From NCBI GenBank assembly GCA_033439795.1, contig JAUTDP010000005.1, positions 3,439,001-3,503,000 of the forward strand: DNA of 64,000 nt. Direction: 5' to 3'. This DNA is from Sordaria brevicollis (taxonomy: Eukaryota; Ascomycota; Sordariomycetes; Sordariales; Sordariaceae). Within the stretch, counting starts at the first letter, position 1; every line of letters begins with the position of its first letter. This document shows positions 1 through 11,200 of this stretch, piece after piece. Both the position numbers and the translations under genes were made by a program. The notes under the pieces were generated by a model that had not been told where the DNA came from, did no database searches, and saw only the letters and a list, made by a program, of their open reading frames with translations.

Positions 1-49
1 CCATCCCCGTCTCTCCTCCTACGCCCTGAAAGTCGTCTCCCTTTAGACC

Positions 50-334
50 TTATGTCTTCCAATTTCCAGAGTTCAAACATCCCCAGCAAAACTCAGTAAC
101 AGTGTTACCATCCCGCCACTTCTCATGTCTTGCAAAGCCGCCATTCGGACACAAACTCGAAGTCGAGGATTCGGAAGATTCGCCTTGGGCTAGAGCATGT
201 GAACATTTAACCGTGCGTACTTCCCACCGGAAGAAGCGCTTGTTCAGTTCCCCGTTCGAGCTAAGCCGGCCATATCCCGCTGCACACAAGCTTGAGTTGC
301 GGCAGTACTTGTATTCGTGGTAGTAGGTGCACAT
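50..334 (-). CDS. Small 7-Cys protein, family member A
   Basis: A 94-residue single-exon frame starting at a true ATG (complement of 332-334). I do not recognise it from a named family, but it shares a layout with the proteins at 884-1522 and 37379-37924. Cys lies at positions 2, 11 and 17, a Gly-Tyr-Gly at 20-22, then Cys 44 and 62 and a C-terminal Cys-x2-Cys at 83/86. The N-terminus reads MCTYYHEYKYC. There is no signal peptide, so an intracellular metal-binding (zinc-type) mini-domain is an inference. This copy ends just after the Cys-x2-Cys and lacks the charged tail of the other two. Being short, it would normally be doubted; the conserved spacing in three frames is what supports it. Confidence 0.6.
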   Translation of the reverse strand: MCTYYHEYKYCRNSSLCAAGYGRLSSNGELNKRFFRWEVRTVKCSHALAQGESSESSTSSLCPNGGFARHEKWRDGNTVTEFCWGCLNSGNWKT

Positions 335-883
335 GGTGGTCTCCTAAAGCACGGGGCAAGTTGGGTTGTCCGGAATCTTTAGGCAGTGGGTGGCAGCGAT
401 CAACTTTAGTGGACATGATTCTGGCTATAAAGTTGACCTTTCCACATAGAGGTAGCGATTCGACGTGGCTTCCAAGTGAAGTCGTGCGTCGAACGTCGAA
501 GAGCAAACTCATCGTCAAGCCTTCCATCCTGGTTCATCACCTTGATACTGCCTTGGGCGACATTTGAGCTTTGAAGATGGTCTCATTTGCGTGGCTCATT
601 CACGACACTCCTTGTTTGCAACAGGATTCAACTGTGACTTTCCAACCTTTACTTTATTCCTCTGCAGTTGGTTTCTGCGCTGTTCTCTTCGCGTTTCCTG
701 CACTCTACATATCCCCTATCCCGTCTTATCCCTTCGTTTCCAGTTTTCCAGTTTCCCACCTAGATCTTCCCAAATTCCCCTTTGCTTGTCGCCTCTCGTC
801 CTTAGGTATTGATCCCATCCACTTCTCGCCCATGATACCTACCTTTCCGCATTAGAGCCTTTATCCTGCACGTTCAATAGACC
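335..883. other. Intergenic 335-883
   Basis: Lies between two minus-strand members of the 7-Cys family. It would carry the promoter of member A and the 3' end of member B. The short open frames here overlap each other and show no recognisable protein. No repeat or RNA gene seen. Confidence 0.5.
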
Positions 884-1522
884 TCATTCTTGGTCCTTGG
901 ACGTAGAGGTACCTTGGCCCTCACACTGCCGCTGCTGCTCCCGCTCGCGCTCGCGCTCGAACTTCTCTAACTCCTCGTCCAGCTCTTCATCAAATTCCTC
1001 CAAACTCTTCTCAATAGCATCGCCCGTAAGGTCAATAACCGGAGGTAGCTTCTGGGGCCGTTCGTAATGCTCTGTCGGTATCTCCACCACGATGCGCGTC
1101 TCTTTTACCACTCCAGGCAGCTCTTTCTGCTCCTTCACCAGGGACACTCCAGGCTGCTCATTCTGCTCAACCTGCTCAACCTCCACAACCTCACCCCTCT
1201 CCTTCACCACTCCAACCTCACCCCTCTCCTCACCCCTCTCCTCCTCCCTCTTCTCCTCCTCCTCCTTCTGCTCCTCACCCCCCTCCTCACGCCCCTCCTT
1301 CCGCTGCCCAACCCTACACTCCAAACACTCCCCATCCTCCACATACGTACTCAACCTCCCATCAACCTTGAGATCGGTCCCGCCACAATTAAGGTCGGAG
1401 CAGTACCGACGGACGTATTGCCGCGAGTACCAACGGCGCGGCGGGCTGGCGAAGAGGCCGTACCCGCCGAGACAGCGGGGGCCGTTGGTGCAGAAGCGGT
1501 GGGTTGTGGATTGTTTGCACAT
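884..1522 (-). CDS. 7-Cys protein with acidic Glu-rich tail, family member B
   Basis: A 212-residue frame from an ATG at 1522. The first 70 residues carry the family layout: Cys 2, 11, 17, Gly-Tyr-Gly 20-22, Cys 41 and 46, and Cys-x2-Cys at 66/69. Residues ~75-110 are nearly all Glu, Lys, Arg and Gly. The C-terminal half is Glu-rich, with a stretch reading PPVIDLTGDAIEKSLEEF and a final charged helix-like segment. The VIDLT piece resembles SUMO-interacting motifs (hydrophobic V-I-D-L core beside acidic residues); that is an inference from motif shape only. No signal peptide or membrane segment. The plus-strand Leu-rich frames over the same bases are antisense shadows of the Glu/Lys codons. 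Function unknown. Confidence 0.65.
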   Translation of the reverse strand: MCKQSTTHRFCTNGPRCLGGYGLFASPPRRWYSRQYVRRYCSDLNCGGTDLKVDGRLSTYVEDGECLECRVGQRKEGREEGGEEQKEEEEKREEERGEERGEVGVVKERGEVVEVEQVEQNEQPGVSLVKEQKELPGVVKETRIVVEIPTEHYERPQKLPPVIDLTGDAIEKSLEEFDEELDEELEKFEREREREQQRQCEGQGTSTSKDQE

Positions 1523-2169
1523 TTTTTGGTATTTGGGGGTTTAGTTTCCTTTCTTTGATATGGTAGCTGGGATGCAGTTGTGTACGTACTTGGGAGGGGT
1601 GGGTTACTGTTTTGTTGGTATGGTTTTTGGTTGGTTTTCTGGAGGAAATTCTTACTTAGTTAGGTATCGGATTTGTGGTGGAAGAGAAGACCTAAACGTT
1701 GATCTGGCTGAGTTAAAAGGTCCTTTATAGGCCGTCTTGGGAGTAGGATCTATGTGACGTCTCTAGACTGTTGCGTTTGCGGATGAATAGGCACCAAAAA
1801 GGTGAATGACGCCAGGTTGCCATTGTACAATGGGCGGTCGCCTTGAAATATCCCTCTATTCAACTCAGTGACCTTCATTTATCAGAGCAGGTGACCTGCG
1901 TAGTTGTAACGGGCGAGGGAAGACCGAAGATGGGTATACGGATGGAATCCCCTTTGTTCTATTCTATTGTTGCTGTCAATCTCCAGGCCCAAAGGTCCAT
2001 CACGGACCACGCCCATTCAACCTCTCAACTCCAACGCATCAGCTTCACTTCACAGCACTGTTCACAGCTCGAAGCATCTACATCTATCACTTGTTGACCA
2101 CCACCCCTATCCGTTACCCCTCTCCTCCCACTATCACTTCTTCCTACCATCACCAGCAGCGTCACCCCT
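1523..2169. other. Intergenic 1523-2169
   Basis: Between the starts/ends of two minus-strand genes. Contains C-rich stretches around 2090-2250 that create several overlapping low-complexity frames but no recognisable protein. Confidence 0.45.
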
Positions 2170-2873
2170 TCACCCACTCTGGCACACGACCTGATAACTC
2201 CCAACCCCCTTCCCCCCTCCAAACCCCCCACAAACCCCATTCCCCACCTGTCCATACTTACTGCCCCCCCTGGCACACTCCCTACCCTCATAAAACCTCA
2301 ACAAACACGCGTTCGCCTCCGGCCAAACCCCCGTGATCCTCACGCTTTGCACCGGTGTCCACTGTCCCGTACCAGGGTCGATGTATTCGTAACATCCTTG
2401 TGTTAGGGTGGTATCGGAGGGGATGGAGGAAGTGGCGTAGGAGACGGGGATGATGACGTCGGTGGGGGGGCCGGAGCAAGTGGGGGAGGTGGAAAAAGGT
2501 TGGAGGGAGGAGGATTGGTTTGGGTTGGAGAGGGGTGGGGGGGAGCTGGGGGTTGTTAGCTTTCTGGTCTGGAAGATACTTCTAGAGAAGAGGGCAGGGA
2601 GCGAGGAAAGGGAGGGGCCGAGGAGACGAGAAGTGAGAAGGCAAAAGGGAAGGAATGATGATGGAAGACTGGAGGCGAAATGGAGAAGGGAAGGGAAAGG
2701 AAAGAAACGTTCATGGAAGGGAGAAGAAACAAATATACGACAAGGAAAAGAAAAAGTTAGAAATGAAAGTGGGCTCACTTTTGCCTGTTGACGAGGATGG
2801 GTTGAGGAGCTGCGAGAACGCCGGCAGTCGTAAAGGCGAGGAAGGTTAGGGTGGGAAGGGTTGAGAACTTCAT
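2170..2873 (-). CDS. Small secreted 6-Cys protein
   Basis: Two-exon model: exon 1 2779-2873 and exon 2 2170-2563, giving 162 residues. Exon 1 encodes a signal peptide (MKFSTLPTLTFLAF..., cleavage expected near LAAP at residues 20-23) and ends at a GTGAGC donor. The acceptor CCAG at 2564-2567 restores the frame (phase 2). The mature part is Ser/Pro/Thr-rich, then has six Cys in a compact C-terminal half, including YIDPGTGQWTPVQSV and YEGREC. Six Cys would allow three disulfides, typical of fungal small secreted proteins. A strong GTAAGTATG donor lies inside exon 2 near 2262-2270, so a second intron and a different C-terminus ending near 2025 cannot be excluded. Role unknown; an extracellular or effector-like role is an inference. 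Confidence 0.6.
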
Positions 2874-4182
2874 TTTGGTTGTTGTCTTCAATTCGCCAGG
2901 ATGGATAATTTCGGTGGTAGAGTCTGGTTGCAGATCTTTCAGTGAAAGTGAGTCTCTGATGCAGTGATGTTGATAGCAGATGGCAATGATTTCTCAATAT
3001 GAATGCACTACATCGTCGAGGACTCACCTCTTTATACCTCCCTGTCGTCCCCCCGTTCACCGCATCTCTGTTACAACTTACCTCTACCGTATGTGGAACC
3101 ATCTTTCCTTCCTTCCGTAACACGAAAAAAGCCACTCGGTGAAAATGTGAATGTGACATGCCCTCCCTCCTTCCAACTTGCATCTGACTGTTCAGACTGA
3201 CCTGTCCTTTCCCATCCATGAGTGTCCCATACCCAAGGCATTCATCACGAAGTCCATGTTTCCTTTCCAAGCGTCATTCCGAGCCTCCTTCCTCGCCTCC
3301 AACTGAACCATTTGTCAAACTGCCACTTGTATGACAAGATTGTAGAGGTACAAACGTGGCGCAGTCCCGAGGGCAAGGGCATACGTGAAGCTGCCAAAGC
3401 GGTACATGATTATCCCGACCCTCGTGTAAGACGACGGGAGCCAAGGGACGTTCCATGTCAAGGGTAAGGTTGCTGAGCCGCAAATAGCATCACACATACC
3501 TGCCAACCGGAGTTAACGCACTCCCAAACCTTCCCTGATCTTTATGTTACACTCGGACTTTTGTAGACTTTTAAGCCTCCTTTGGGAGGTAACATTCCGT
3601 CCAGTCCATGTCCGGTCCGGGGGCAGTTACCTAGGTAGGTTGGGCGGTTCGGGATGGCGACTTGTCAGATTCTTACCTAGAGGCAGTTTGTAAACGATGG
3701 GAACCAGCCAGTCAGAGTTGCGACTGCGGGTTGCTGGGTTTGTATACGCTGACGGGAAAGGCTCGTGTTGCACAAGTCGTAATTGCAATGGAATGGGTTT
3801 TGGTCGGCGTGCTGGTTGGTTAGGGGGTTCGTGTTTGCTGGTCATCAGCTTTTGCTTTCGGGTTTGGACTGTTCGGAGCTTGGTGTAAATACGAGTTTCG
3901 AGGTTAATAGGGCTAGGTGTTTGAGTGAGGGCTTCGGGGGTAATCACCTGTCAAAGTCGTGAGGAAAAGAGGTCGGAATCTGACTATGGCAAAAGCCTGA
4001 CCCGTTTGTGTATCACGTATCACAGAGTCGAGCAATGCTTGACGGAATAATGCTTGAAATGGCAAAATTCAGAGCAGTCAGAGGCTTTATGCCGAACGTC
4101 CTTTCTACCACGCCTCACCTACTATCCAGTGCCCATTCCCCCATTCACCACTCAATTTCACCCACCTTTCTTTCAATCGTCA
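2874..4182. other. Intergenic 2874-4182
   Basis: About 1.3 kb with several short overlapping frames on both strands, none with recognisable domains, a convincing start or splice structure. Probably holds the promoter of the small secreted protein and the 3' region of the F-box-like gene. No repeat or RNA gene seen. Confidence 0.45.
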
Positions 4183-4962
4183 TCAAACCTCAGAAACACC
4201 TTTCAGACGGTCCAAAGGGATATAATACCACTGCCTCGACATGTCCGACCGCTTCCTACCTCTGATCTGATTTTTCCACCCCCAAATCACAGCTCCAATC
4301 AACTGTCGCGAACTAACACGAATCGAATCATCATCGAAACCATCTTCAACGTCGGGTACAAGATGACTAGCCGGAAAAGTCATTGTAGTCACATCCAAGT
4401 CGCATTCCCTATTGTTGTAATAACCATGCGGATGTCTGATACAAAGCGTTAGGTCAAACGTATAGTGAGGGTATGGGTCAATTTGTAGCCCATCGGGTGG
4501 GAAAGACTTGACATGGTCGTTCCAGCCGACTAAGCTGTCGAACCCGTCGAGGTTGTCGCCGATTTCTTGGTCTAGGTATTCGCGTTCTGAAGAACGTAGG
4601 GTGATTCTGTCGTCGCTGGAGCCATTTTCATTTTCAACAAGACGATCCTTTTGGTGATCCCATGTCCAGGATAGGTATACCACGCCCTTGGTGACTTGCT
4701 GGGTTGGGCTTGCCTCTGTTGGAGTAGACTGGAAATTCACTTCACGTCTCAATTCGAGGTGAGGAAGTAGAAAGTGTCGGTACACGGCCTCGACCCGCCG
4801 CCTCTGCTGATGGTTCAGCTGCCGGAGAGTGTCCCATGGATAGAAGGGGTCCTTGTCGATGTTCCAGAGATGGATGCTGACGACCTCGTGAAGAATCATT
4901 TGCGCAACTTCCAAGGGCAAGGACTGCCAGATTGGTGAGAGGTTTGTGGTGTCAGACGCCAT
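4183..4962 (-). CDS. F-box-like protein (paralogue 1)
   Basis: A 259-residue single-exon frame from an ATG at 4962. The N-terminus has an F-box-like start (LSPIWQSLPLEVAQMILHEV, residues 8-27). A conserved segment follows, in which a basic/aromatic helix (RRRVEAVYRHFLLPHLELR) leads into the variable part. The same layout (SPIW-x2-LP-x-E... then RHF/ERHF/EQHF) occurs in the frames at 12444-13313 and 13603-14685, so these are paralogues. F-box proteins usually recruit substrates to SCF ubiquitin ligases; here that role is inferred only from the N-terminal motif, since no WD40 or LRR substrate module is visible. Acidic, no signal peptide. The frame ends cleanly and no intron is needed. Confidence 0.65.
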   Translation of the reverse strand: MASDTTNLSPIWQSLPLEVAQMILHEVVSIHLWNIDKDPFYPWDTLRQLNHQQRRRVEAVYRHFLLPHLELRREVNFQSTPTEASPTQQVTKGVVYLSWTWDHQKDRLVENENGSSDDRITLRSSEREYLDQEIGDNLDGFDSLVGWNDHVKSFPPDGLQIDPYPHYTFDLTLCIRHPHGYYNNRECDLDVTTMTFPASHLVPDVEDGFDDDSIRVSSRQLIGAVIWGWKNQIRGRKRSDMSRQWYYIPLDRLKGVSEV

Positions 4963-5628
4963 GGTCTGGACTGGAAATGGTCAGGCTGGAGATGTTGAAG
5001 TTGGGCGGCAGTAGAGCTAGCTGTGGTATACCCATCAGCGGGGGGTGAGTAGAGGGGCAGCCGAGTGTTACGTACCTCCAACAATAGCGAAAGTTTCCCG
5101 GAAGATGAGATGTTGTACTGTTCTAGATGTCTAGTTGTGCTTTGGGTACATGGTTTGTTGACTTGGTGATGATTGTGTGAGGTGGAAGTTGGGATGAAAT
5201 GAACGTGAATCCAAGCGGCCGCCGAGATACCTTCGTGCTGGATGTTAGGGTAGTGTCAGTGCAGCGTCAACCTGTTCCCTGAAAAGTACGGTTACAGTGG
5301 GTTATAGTACCTTGCCACGACACCGGGATTATGCCCGCGCTAACAGCCCTGTGTGCCCCGCAAAAGCTGACATGACGCGGCGCGTTGTCAGGGTGACAGG
5401 AAGCTCCCGTCCCGGCATTCCGACTCCACAACAACACCCACCCGACACTGTCCATCAAGGTGCCCGTCATCCGTCTTCTCTCCATCACCAACTCTGTCAC
5501 AACATCAACAACATATCACCCCGCGTTCGATACAATCCTCCTGCTGGCCAGCGAGCCGATTACCGACAACCATGCACTGATGGTCACCCTCGCATGCTCA
5601 TCCTCATCATCCCCATCACCGACTCACA
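4963..5628. other. Divergent promoter region 4963-5628
   Basis: Lies between the minus-strand F-box-like gene and plus-strand Atg17, so it should serve as a shared, divergent promoter. A short antisense frame over 4896-5084 is not credible. C-rich sequence near 5590-5630 leads into the Atg17 start. Confidence 0.5.
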
Positions 5629-7419
5629 ATGGCAAGCTTCCCCTCCCACTCCCACTCTCCCAGTCCAGCCGGCCTCTCCCCCGAGAACGACAACAACCCC
5701 CAACCGAGACGGTCTTCGCGAACATCCCTTCACGATGCCCCCGCCGCCGCCCACTCCTCCAGGCCACCTAGCCGCGATCCCGAAGACGAGGCAGCACACT
5801 CCTCGGAAATCAACACAGACGATGACGTCCCCGTCGAAGTCCTCGTCAAGCACCTCCTCGCCGCCAAACAGTCCCTCTCCTCCATGACCCTCGTCCTGCG
5901 CGCCAACGACCTCGCCACCTCGGCCCGCCAGATGCACGAAGAATCCGTCATCCTCTCCGCCCAGACCGAATTCCTCCGCCATGGCATCCTCGAGGAGATG
6001 CGCATCCTCCAGCAGGTCCGTCGTGGCATGCAACGCGCCTACGACATTGGCACTCGCGACTTTAAGCAAATCATCCGCGACCTCGACACCATCAACAAGC
6101 GACTCGAGAACATAATGGATATCCTGCGCAACACCACAGTCGAGAGCGTCTTCCGCCAGCCGGGCGAGGAAGGACCCAAGTGCTTGCTGGATTTTATCGA
6201 CATCAAGGTCGTCGAACAGGTTCGCGACGCATTGAAAGTCAGCGTCGACGAGCTTCAAGCGGCCAAGACCTCGTTCGACGGCGACCTCCTCCGCTTCGAC
6301 ACCGACCTGCGCACCCTCACCGATGCCCTAGCCGCCGCTGCCTCCCTCGCCAACCCACCTGACACTACAGATGGCTTGTACCCACCCGACCAGCGCTCAA
6401 TACCCTCTCTCCTCTCAACCATGTCCGAAGGCTCCCACCTCATGGCCGAACACCTCTCCTCTTTAACCCGTCACTTCGACATGTGCGTAACCGCCGTCCG
6501 CACCACCGAAGGCGGCGCCGCCCTCGCCCGCCGCCGCGCCGCCGAAGCCACCTTCTCTTCTTCCACCTCTTCTTCCTCCCACCACCACCATGAACTCCCC
6601 GCCGTCTCCATCTCCGGCATCATCCCCTCCCAAGAAACCACCAGCCCCTCCTCCTTCGAACCCATGGACCCCCTCGACCGGCACGAACTCCTCTCCATCG
6701 TCCTCCGCGACGCCAGCGAGGTAGACGACGTGGTCGCCGACATCCACACCGTCCTCTCGCAAATGACCGCCTCCCACTCTTCCCTCGCCTCCTTCTTCTC
6801 CTCCGTCCGCTCCCGCCACGCCGCCACTTTGTCTTGCTTCGCCCTGCTGGAAGAAATCGGCGCTCGCGTCTCCACCTCCTATATCAGCGCCGAAACCGAG
6901 TTTGTGGCCAGGTGGGAAGACGAGAAGGAGGCGATTGCGGAAAATGCCGGCAGGATGGAGGAGTTGCAGAGGTTTTATGAGGGGTATTTGGATGCGTATG
7001 ATGGGCTTGTGCTAGAGGTGAAGAGACGGAAGCAGGTTGAAGAAAAAATTGAGGGGGTGTGGAAGAAGGCGAGGAGGGAGGTGGACAAGCTTGTGGAAGC
7101 GGATAAAAGGGATAGAGAGTATTTCCGGCTGGAGGTGGGGGATTATGTCCCTGCGGATCTGTGGGGGGTGGTGGATGGGAGGTTGGGGAGGTGGGAGGTT
7201 GTTAGGGTTGATGAGGAGGGGGGGGATGAGGGGGGTTATCAGGAAGAAGATGGGCAAGAAGAGGGAATAGAGGAGAGGGTTGTTGTTGAGGATACCTCTC
7301 CTTCTTCGTATGAGAGGGAAACCTCGAGAGAACCGAGTACGCCGACGCCGAGGAAGGTGCCGTTGTATGGACATGGACATGGACTTGGACAAGAGTCGGC
7401 GGGGGAAAGACATTTTTAA
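5629..7419 (+). CDS. atg17: Autophagy-related protein Atg17
   Basis: A 596-residue single-exon protein. Residues ~68-125 carry the conserved N-terminal core (VLVKHLLAAKQSLSSM, LRANDLATSARQ, then the SAQTEFLRHGI element) typical of fungal Atg17. Residues ~125-200 and ~340-490 are long helices predicted to form the crescent-shaped coiled coil, consistent with family structure. In yeast, Atg17 dimerises and scaffolds the Atg1 kinase complex (with Atg13, Atg29 and Atg31) at the pre-autophagosomal structure. The N-terminal ~60 residues are Ser/Pro-rich and the C-terminus is acidic and disordered, which makes the protein longer than the yeast one, as is usual in filamentous fungi. The start at 5629 is preferred because the family core begins only ~67 residues later and no better ATG lies between. 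A second autophagy gene, atg27, lies 11 kb downstream. Confidence 0.93.
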   Translation: MASFPSHSHSPSPAGLSPENDNNPQPRRSSRTSLHDAPAAAHSSRPPSRDPEDEAAHSSEINTDDDVPVEVLVKHLLAAKQSLSSMTLVLRANDLATSARQMHEESVILSAQTEFLRHGILEEMRILQQVRRGMQRAYDIGTRDFKQIIRDLDTINKRLENIMDILRNTTVESVFRQPGEEGPKCLLDFIDIKVVEQVRDALKVSVDELQAAKTSFDGDLLRFDTDLRTLTDALAAAASLANPPDTTDGLYPPDQRSIPSLLSTMSEGSHLMAEHLSSLTRHFDMCVTAVRTTEGGAALARRRAAEATFSSSTSSSSHHHHELPAVSISGIIPSQETTSPSSFEPMDPLDRHELLSIVLRDASEVDDVVADIHTVLSQMTASHSSLASFFSSVRSRHAATLSCFALLEEIGARVSTSYISAETEFVARWEDEKEAIAENAGRMEELQRFYEGYLDAYDGLVLEVKRRKQVEEKIEGVWKKARREVDKLVEADKRDREYFRLEVGDYVPADLWGVVDGRLGRWEVVRVDEEGGDEGGYQEEDGQEEGIEERVVVEDTSPSSYERETSREPSTPTPRKVPLYGHGHGLGQESAGERHF

Positions 7420-8264
7420 ATGTTTGGTTGTTATTGGTGTTTTATGTGTTGGGGTCTGGTTCGGTGTTTATTTTCCAGTTCTGAGGCCGCATGTTTGGTG
7501 TTCTTGTTTCTTTTTAGGGTATGAGCATGGATGGTATAAGTCAAGTCACGGTGATAGGGCATGTTCACGGGGTCTTGTGGGAAAATCAATTTTTTTTTGT
7601 TTTTGGATAGGTTATCATAGGTAGGTAGGTAGTGCAGCGTAGGTAAGGTAGGTAGGTGCTTTTCAAAACACACAGATTGCACTTTGACATGGCGGACTAT
7701 GGTAAACCAAACCACTTGGCTTCCAAGAAGGCAAATCTGGGAATTCCCATCTCGACTACATATGTATATTACACAGCTAGTGTAGGTAGGTTGTCTTTTC
7801 ATCGCTACCAATTAGGTAAGGGGTATAGTATGGGGTAGTAAGTGTAACAAAAAAGTAAGAGAGCACGGGAATAGAGTTGGGCACGGTATGTTTGGACAAA
7901 CGTGCAGTTTGCGAGTTTATTTCTCTTCCAACATTATTCCATCTCTTTACTACTTGCCCGATATCATATCATATCCCCCTCTCTCTATTACCACACACAT
8001 GAAACATTACAGTTACTCACTTTCACATACATCTTCATTCTACCCAATTTCCGTGACTTGTGTGTTTCCATCCATCCCATTAATAACATCCTCCCTAGAC
8101 TTACTATATCGCATCCAACCCCCGTCCGTAACTCCCCCCCACCCCCACACACTCCGTCCCTTTTCTGCAAAAAAAAGTTCAAACACCAAAAACACGACCG
8201 TGACTAGAAACTCCCGTCTCTTTATATCCATCTCTTAACAAACCCACAACTACACTACACTACC
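7420..8264. other. Convergent 3' region 7420-8264
   Basis: Between the 3' ends of Atg17 (plus) and the large proline-rich gene (minus). Contains GTAGGTAG-like short repeats near 7619-7655 and T-rich tracts expected of 3' UTRs. No gene seen. Confidence 0.55.
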
Positions 8265-11200
8265 TTACCTCGGAACCCAATACCCCCCCGTCCCAAAATA
8301 CCGATCCCTCACCCTCCCATCCTCTTTCCGTATCCCCACTTTATGAACCGGAATCCTATCAATCTGTTTACTTACCTTCTCCTTGGCCCCCGCAATCTTT
8401 TCCTTGATTTCCTCCCCCTTTTCCACCACTTTATTCCTCCTAAACCCATCCAACAACCCTCCTCTTTCTCCCTCTCCTGTTGCAGCAGCAGCGTTCTCCG
8501 CGGCTTTTAGTCTCTGGAGAGTCGTTTGAGCAGTCCAGTTCGGTCTGTTGAGGCTGGATAAAGCGGTGACCACGTCCCGGTGGGCAGTGTCGAGGCGGTA
8601 TTGGGGGGTGGTGTCGCGGTAGTCGAGCACGGGGTGTAAAAAGCCCAAGACCAAAACTTCGAGTTTGGAACCGAAAAAGGTTGTGCCGGGGGGGAAGGAG
8701 GGGATGAAGTAGACTGTGGTTTGCTGGTCTACCACCACGGCCGTCTTTTTGGCGTAGGGAACGGGGCCGGAGGAGATGATGGCTTCGTACCATGGCGTGT
8801 CGTGCGGTGGTCCACTACCACCGCCGGGCTGGGGTGGTACGGGGCAGGACTTGGTGGGGAGGATGCGGGCGTAGCCAAAGTAGACGCCTTTAAAGTAGTG
8901 TTTGATTTCCTCGGGCAGGGAGGTTAGGTTGGCGGTGGGGATGCCCATTTCCGAGGTGGAGCGGCCGGTGCCGGGGGCGACTTTGCCGGTGAAGCGGATG
9001 GGGAGGGGGGGGAGGGGGCCCGAGTCGGGCCCGATTATACCGTTGTTGTTAACGGGCTGACCGGGGGCGGATTCGATACCGCGGGTGGATGCCATACTGG
9101 CTGCTGCACCGCCGAGACACATAGCGCCAAACAACTCCCTCAGCCGTTCCTGCTCTTCCTCCTCCGCTTCCTCCCTCGCCGCTTTCACTTCTTCCGTCAC
9201 CATGATACCAAGCTCTTCGACAATCGGGTTGGCGCGGTATGGATCAATCAAGTTAGTAATCGGGTCTTTGATTGGAGCAATCTTGGAAGAAATGACTTCG
9301 GACGCGATGAACGAGGTGAGACTAATGCCCATCTCCAAAGGCATAGTCGAGAGGGAAGCACCCCTTATCGAACTCGGGTCGGTGGAAGTACTAGCCAGTC
9401 TGAAGATGGGAGACGAGCAAAGCACCTTCATCTTTTTGCGCTGTTCCTCCAACAACTCCGCGGGATCCTTTGGTTCAGTCTCCTTTTTGTTGGCGTCCTT
9501 CTTTTTCTTCTTTTTTTCGTCGTCATCGGGTGAGTCGGAATTAACGCAAAGATGCACCCTAAAATACCCATCCTCACACCCCTCCGGCACCCTAACCACG
9601 GCCGTAAACCTCGCAATGTGGCCCTTCTTCTCCCCAAACTCCTTTTTGAGTTTCTTTTCCGTCCGCTTGATGTCCCGCTTCCACCCCCGTTCTTCCGTCG
9701 CACCGCCAAGTGACAATAACCCCCTTTTGCTAGTCGCCGCACTACCCGTCTCCAAGTCCTCTGCTTTCACCAAGCTGGCGGGCGTCACGCACACCCAGTC
9801 TTCCCGACCACCGAGCCAGTTCTTGAGTTTCATCCCGCTGTCGCCCGAGAATCCACGCTGTTGAATCCAAAGCGACCATCCTTGACCGGTGGCATCGGAG
9901 TTGACGCCCGCGATACCAGCGCCGGGTGGCAAGGAAGGGAGCTTGGGAAGGGGGTACTTGGGGCTGGAAAAGACGGAGATGGTCACGGTGGTTTTGGGAC
10001 CGCGGTGCCAGATGACCGAGGGGGAGTGGCGCAGGATGGTGTAGTGTTTTGTTGATTCGAATGGGTGGGAGATGAGGCCTGAGGCGAGGTAGGCGGTTTC
10101 GGAGAGGGCGGTGGACCAGAATCCTCCTTTTGCTTCGTCCTTTTTGGGAGATTGTTGTTGTTGGAGTTGAGGTAGGGACTTTGAGTGGTGAAGTTGCGGA
10201 TGCTGTTGTTGCGGTTTGGCTTGTAGCGGGAAAGTTTGCGCGTGATGGGGTTGGGGCCGGTCGGGTGAGCGTTGCGGTGGCGGAGGAGGAGGAGGGAAAT
10301 ACTGAGTTCCTCCTTGGACATGCTGAGGATGAGGGTGTTGACCGGGAGCACCCAACGGCTGCGGAGGCGGTCCCGGAGGCGGAGGAGGAGGGAACGGAAT
10401 GGCTGCTGTCGTCGTCGCGGCACGGGGTGGAGGACCCGGTGGAGGACCGGGAAGCGGGGCCGTGCCGTTATAAGTGGGTCCTGCTCCGTTCCCGGTGGGT
10501 CCATGCGCCGATCCGAAATTCCCGAAATGTCCGGACGGTCCGGGACTGGGCGCGGCACTTGCATTGCGACTCGGACTGCCGGTGGGCGTATTGTTGTACG
10601 AAGATGGGTTGTATGGTGAGTGAGGCGTCAATGGGGTGTGTGGCCGCTGCTGATACCCGCTATTTCCAGGCCCCGGTGGCGGACCAAAACGCCCTCCATG
10701 TCCGGTAGTTGCTGCCCTTGGAGGAAGAGGAGGGATAGGACTGCTAGGGCTTCGGGGAGCCGCAGAAGGAGGACCGGATGCGTATGCTGATGGAGAAGGG
10801 GTCGGATAGGGCGACAGATGGCTCGGAGATGGAAGAGGAGGACCTGGTCGTAGGGCGGGCATGCTGGTTTGCACTTTTAGATTGTTGTGGTTGCGTGAGT
10901 GCTGTTGGTCGTGACGGTGTTTTTCAGAAGGAATGTTGAGCATTGAAGGCTGGTATCCCTCGTTTTCATTGCCATAACCATATCCATGATGCCGCTGCTG
11001 ATGGTGCTGAAACTGTCCCTTGCCATGATGTCCATCTTGAGCGTTTGCAGTCTGTGGTCGTCCATGGAAAGGCGACGACAACCCCCTTCCTCCTCCCGGC
11101 TGCAAAACACTCGGATGCTCATGCCTCGGCGTCTCACTTCCTTTGGCCCCCCTACTCACTGGCCTCCCTAACGCTTGCTCTCCCAGTTCCAACAATGAAG

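Noticed and set aside
1067..1558. Leu/Pro-rich plus-strand frames
   Set aside because: Antisense translation of the Glu/Lys-rich part of member B.
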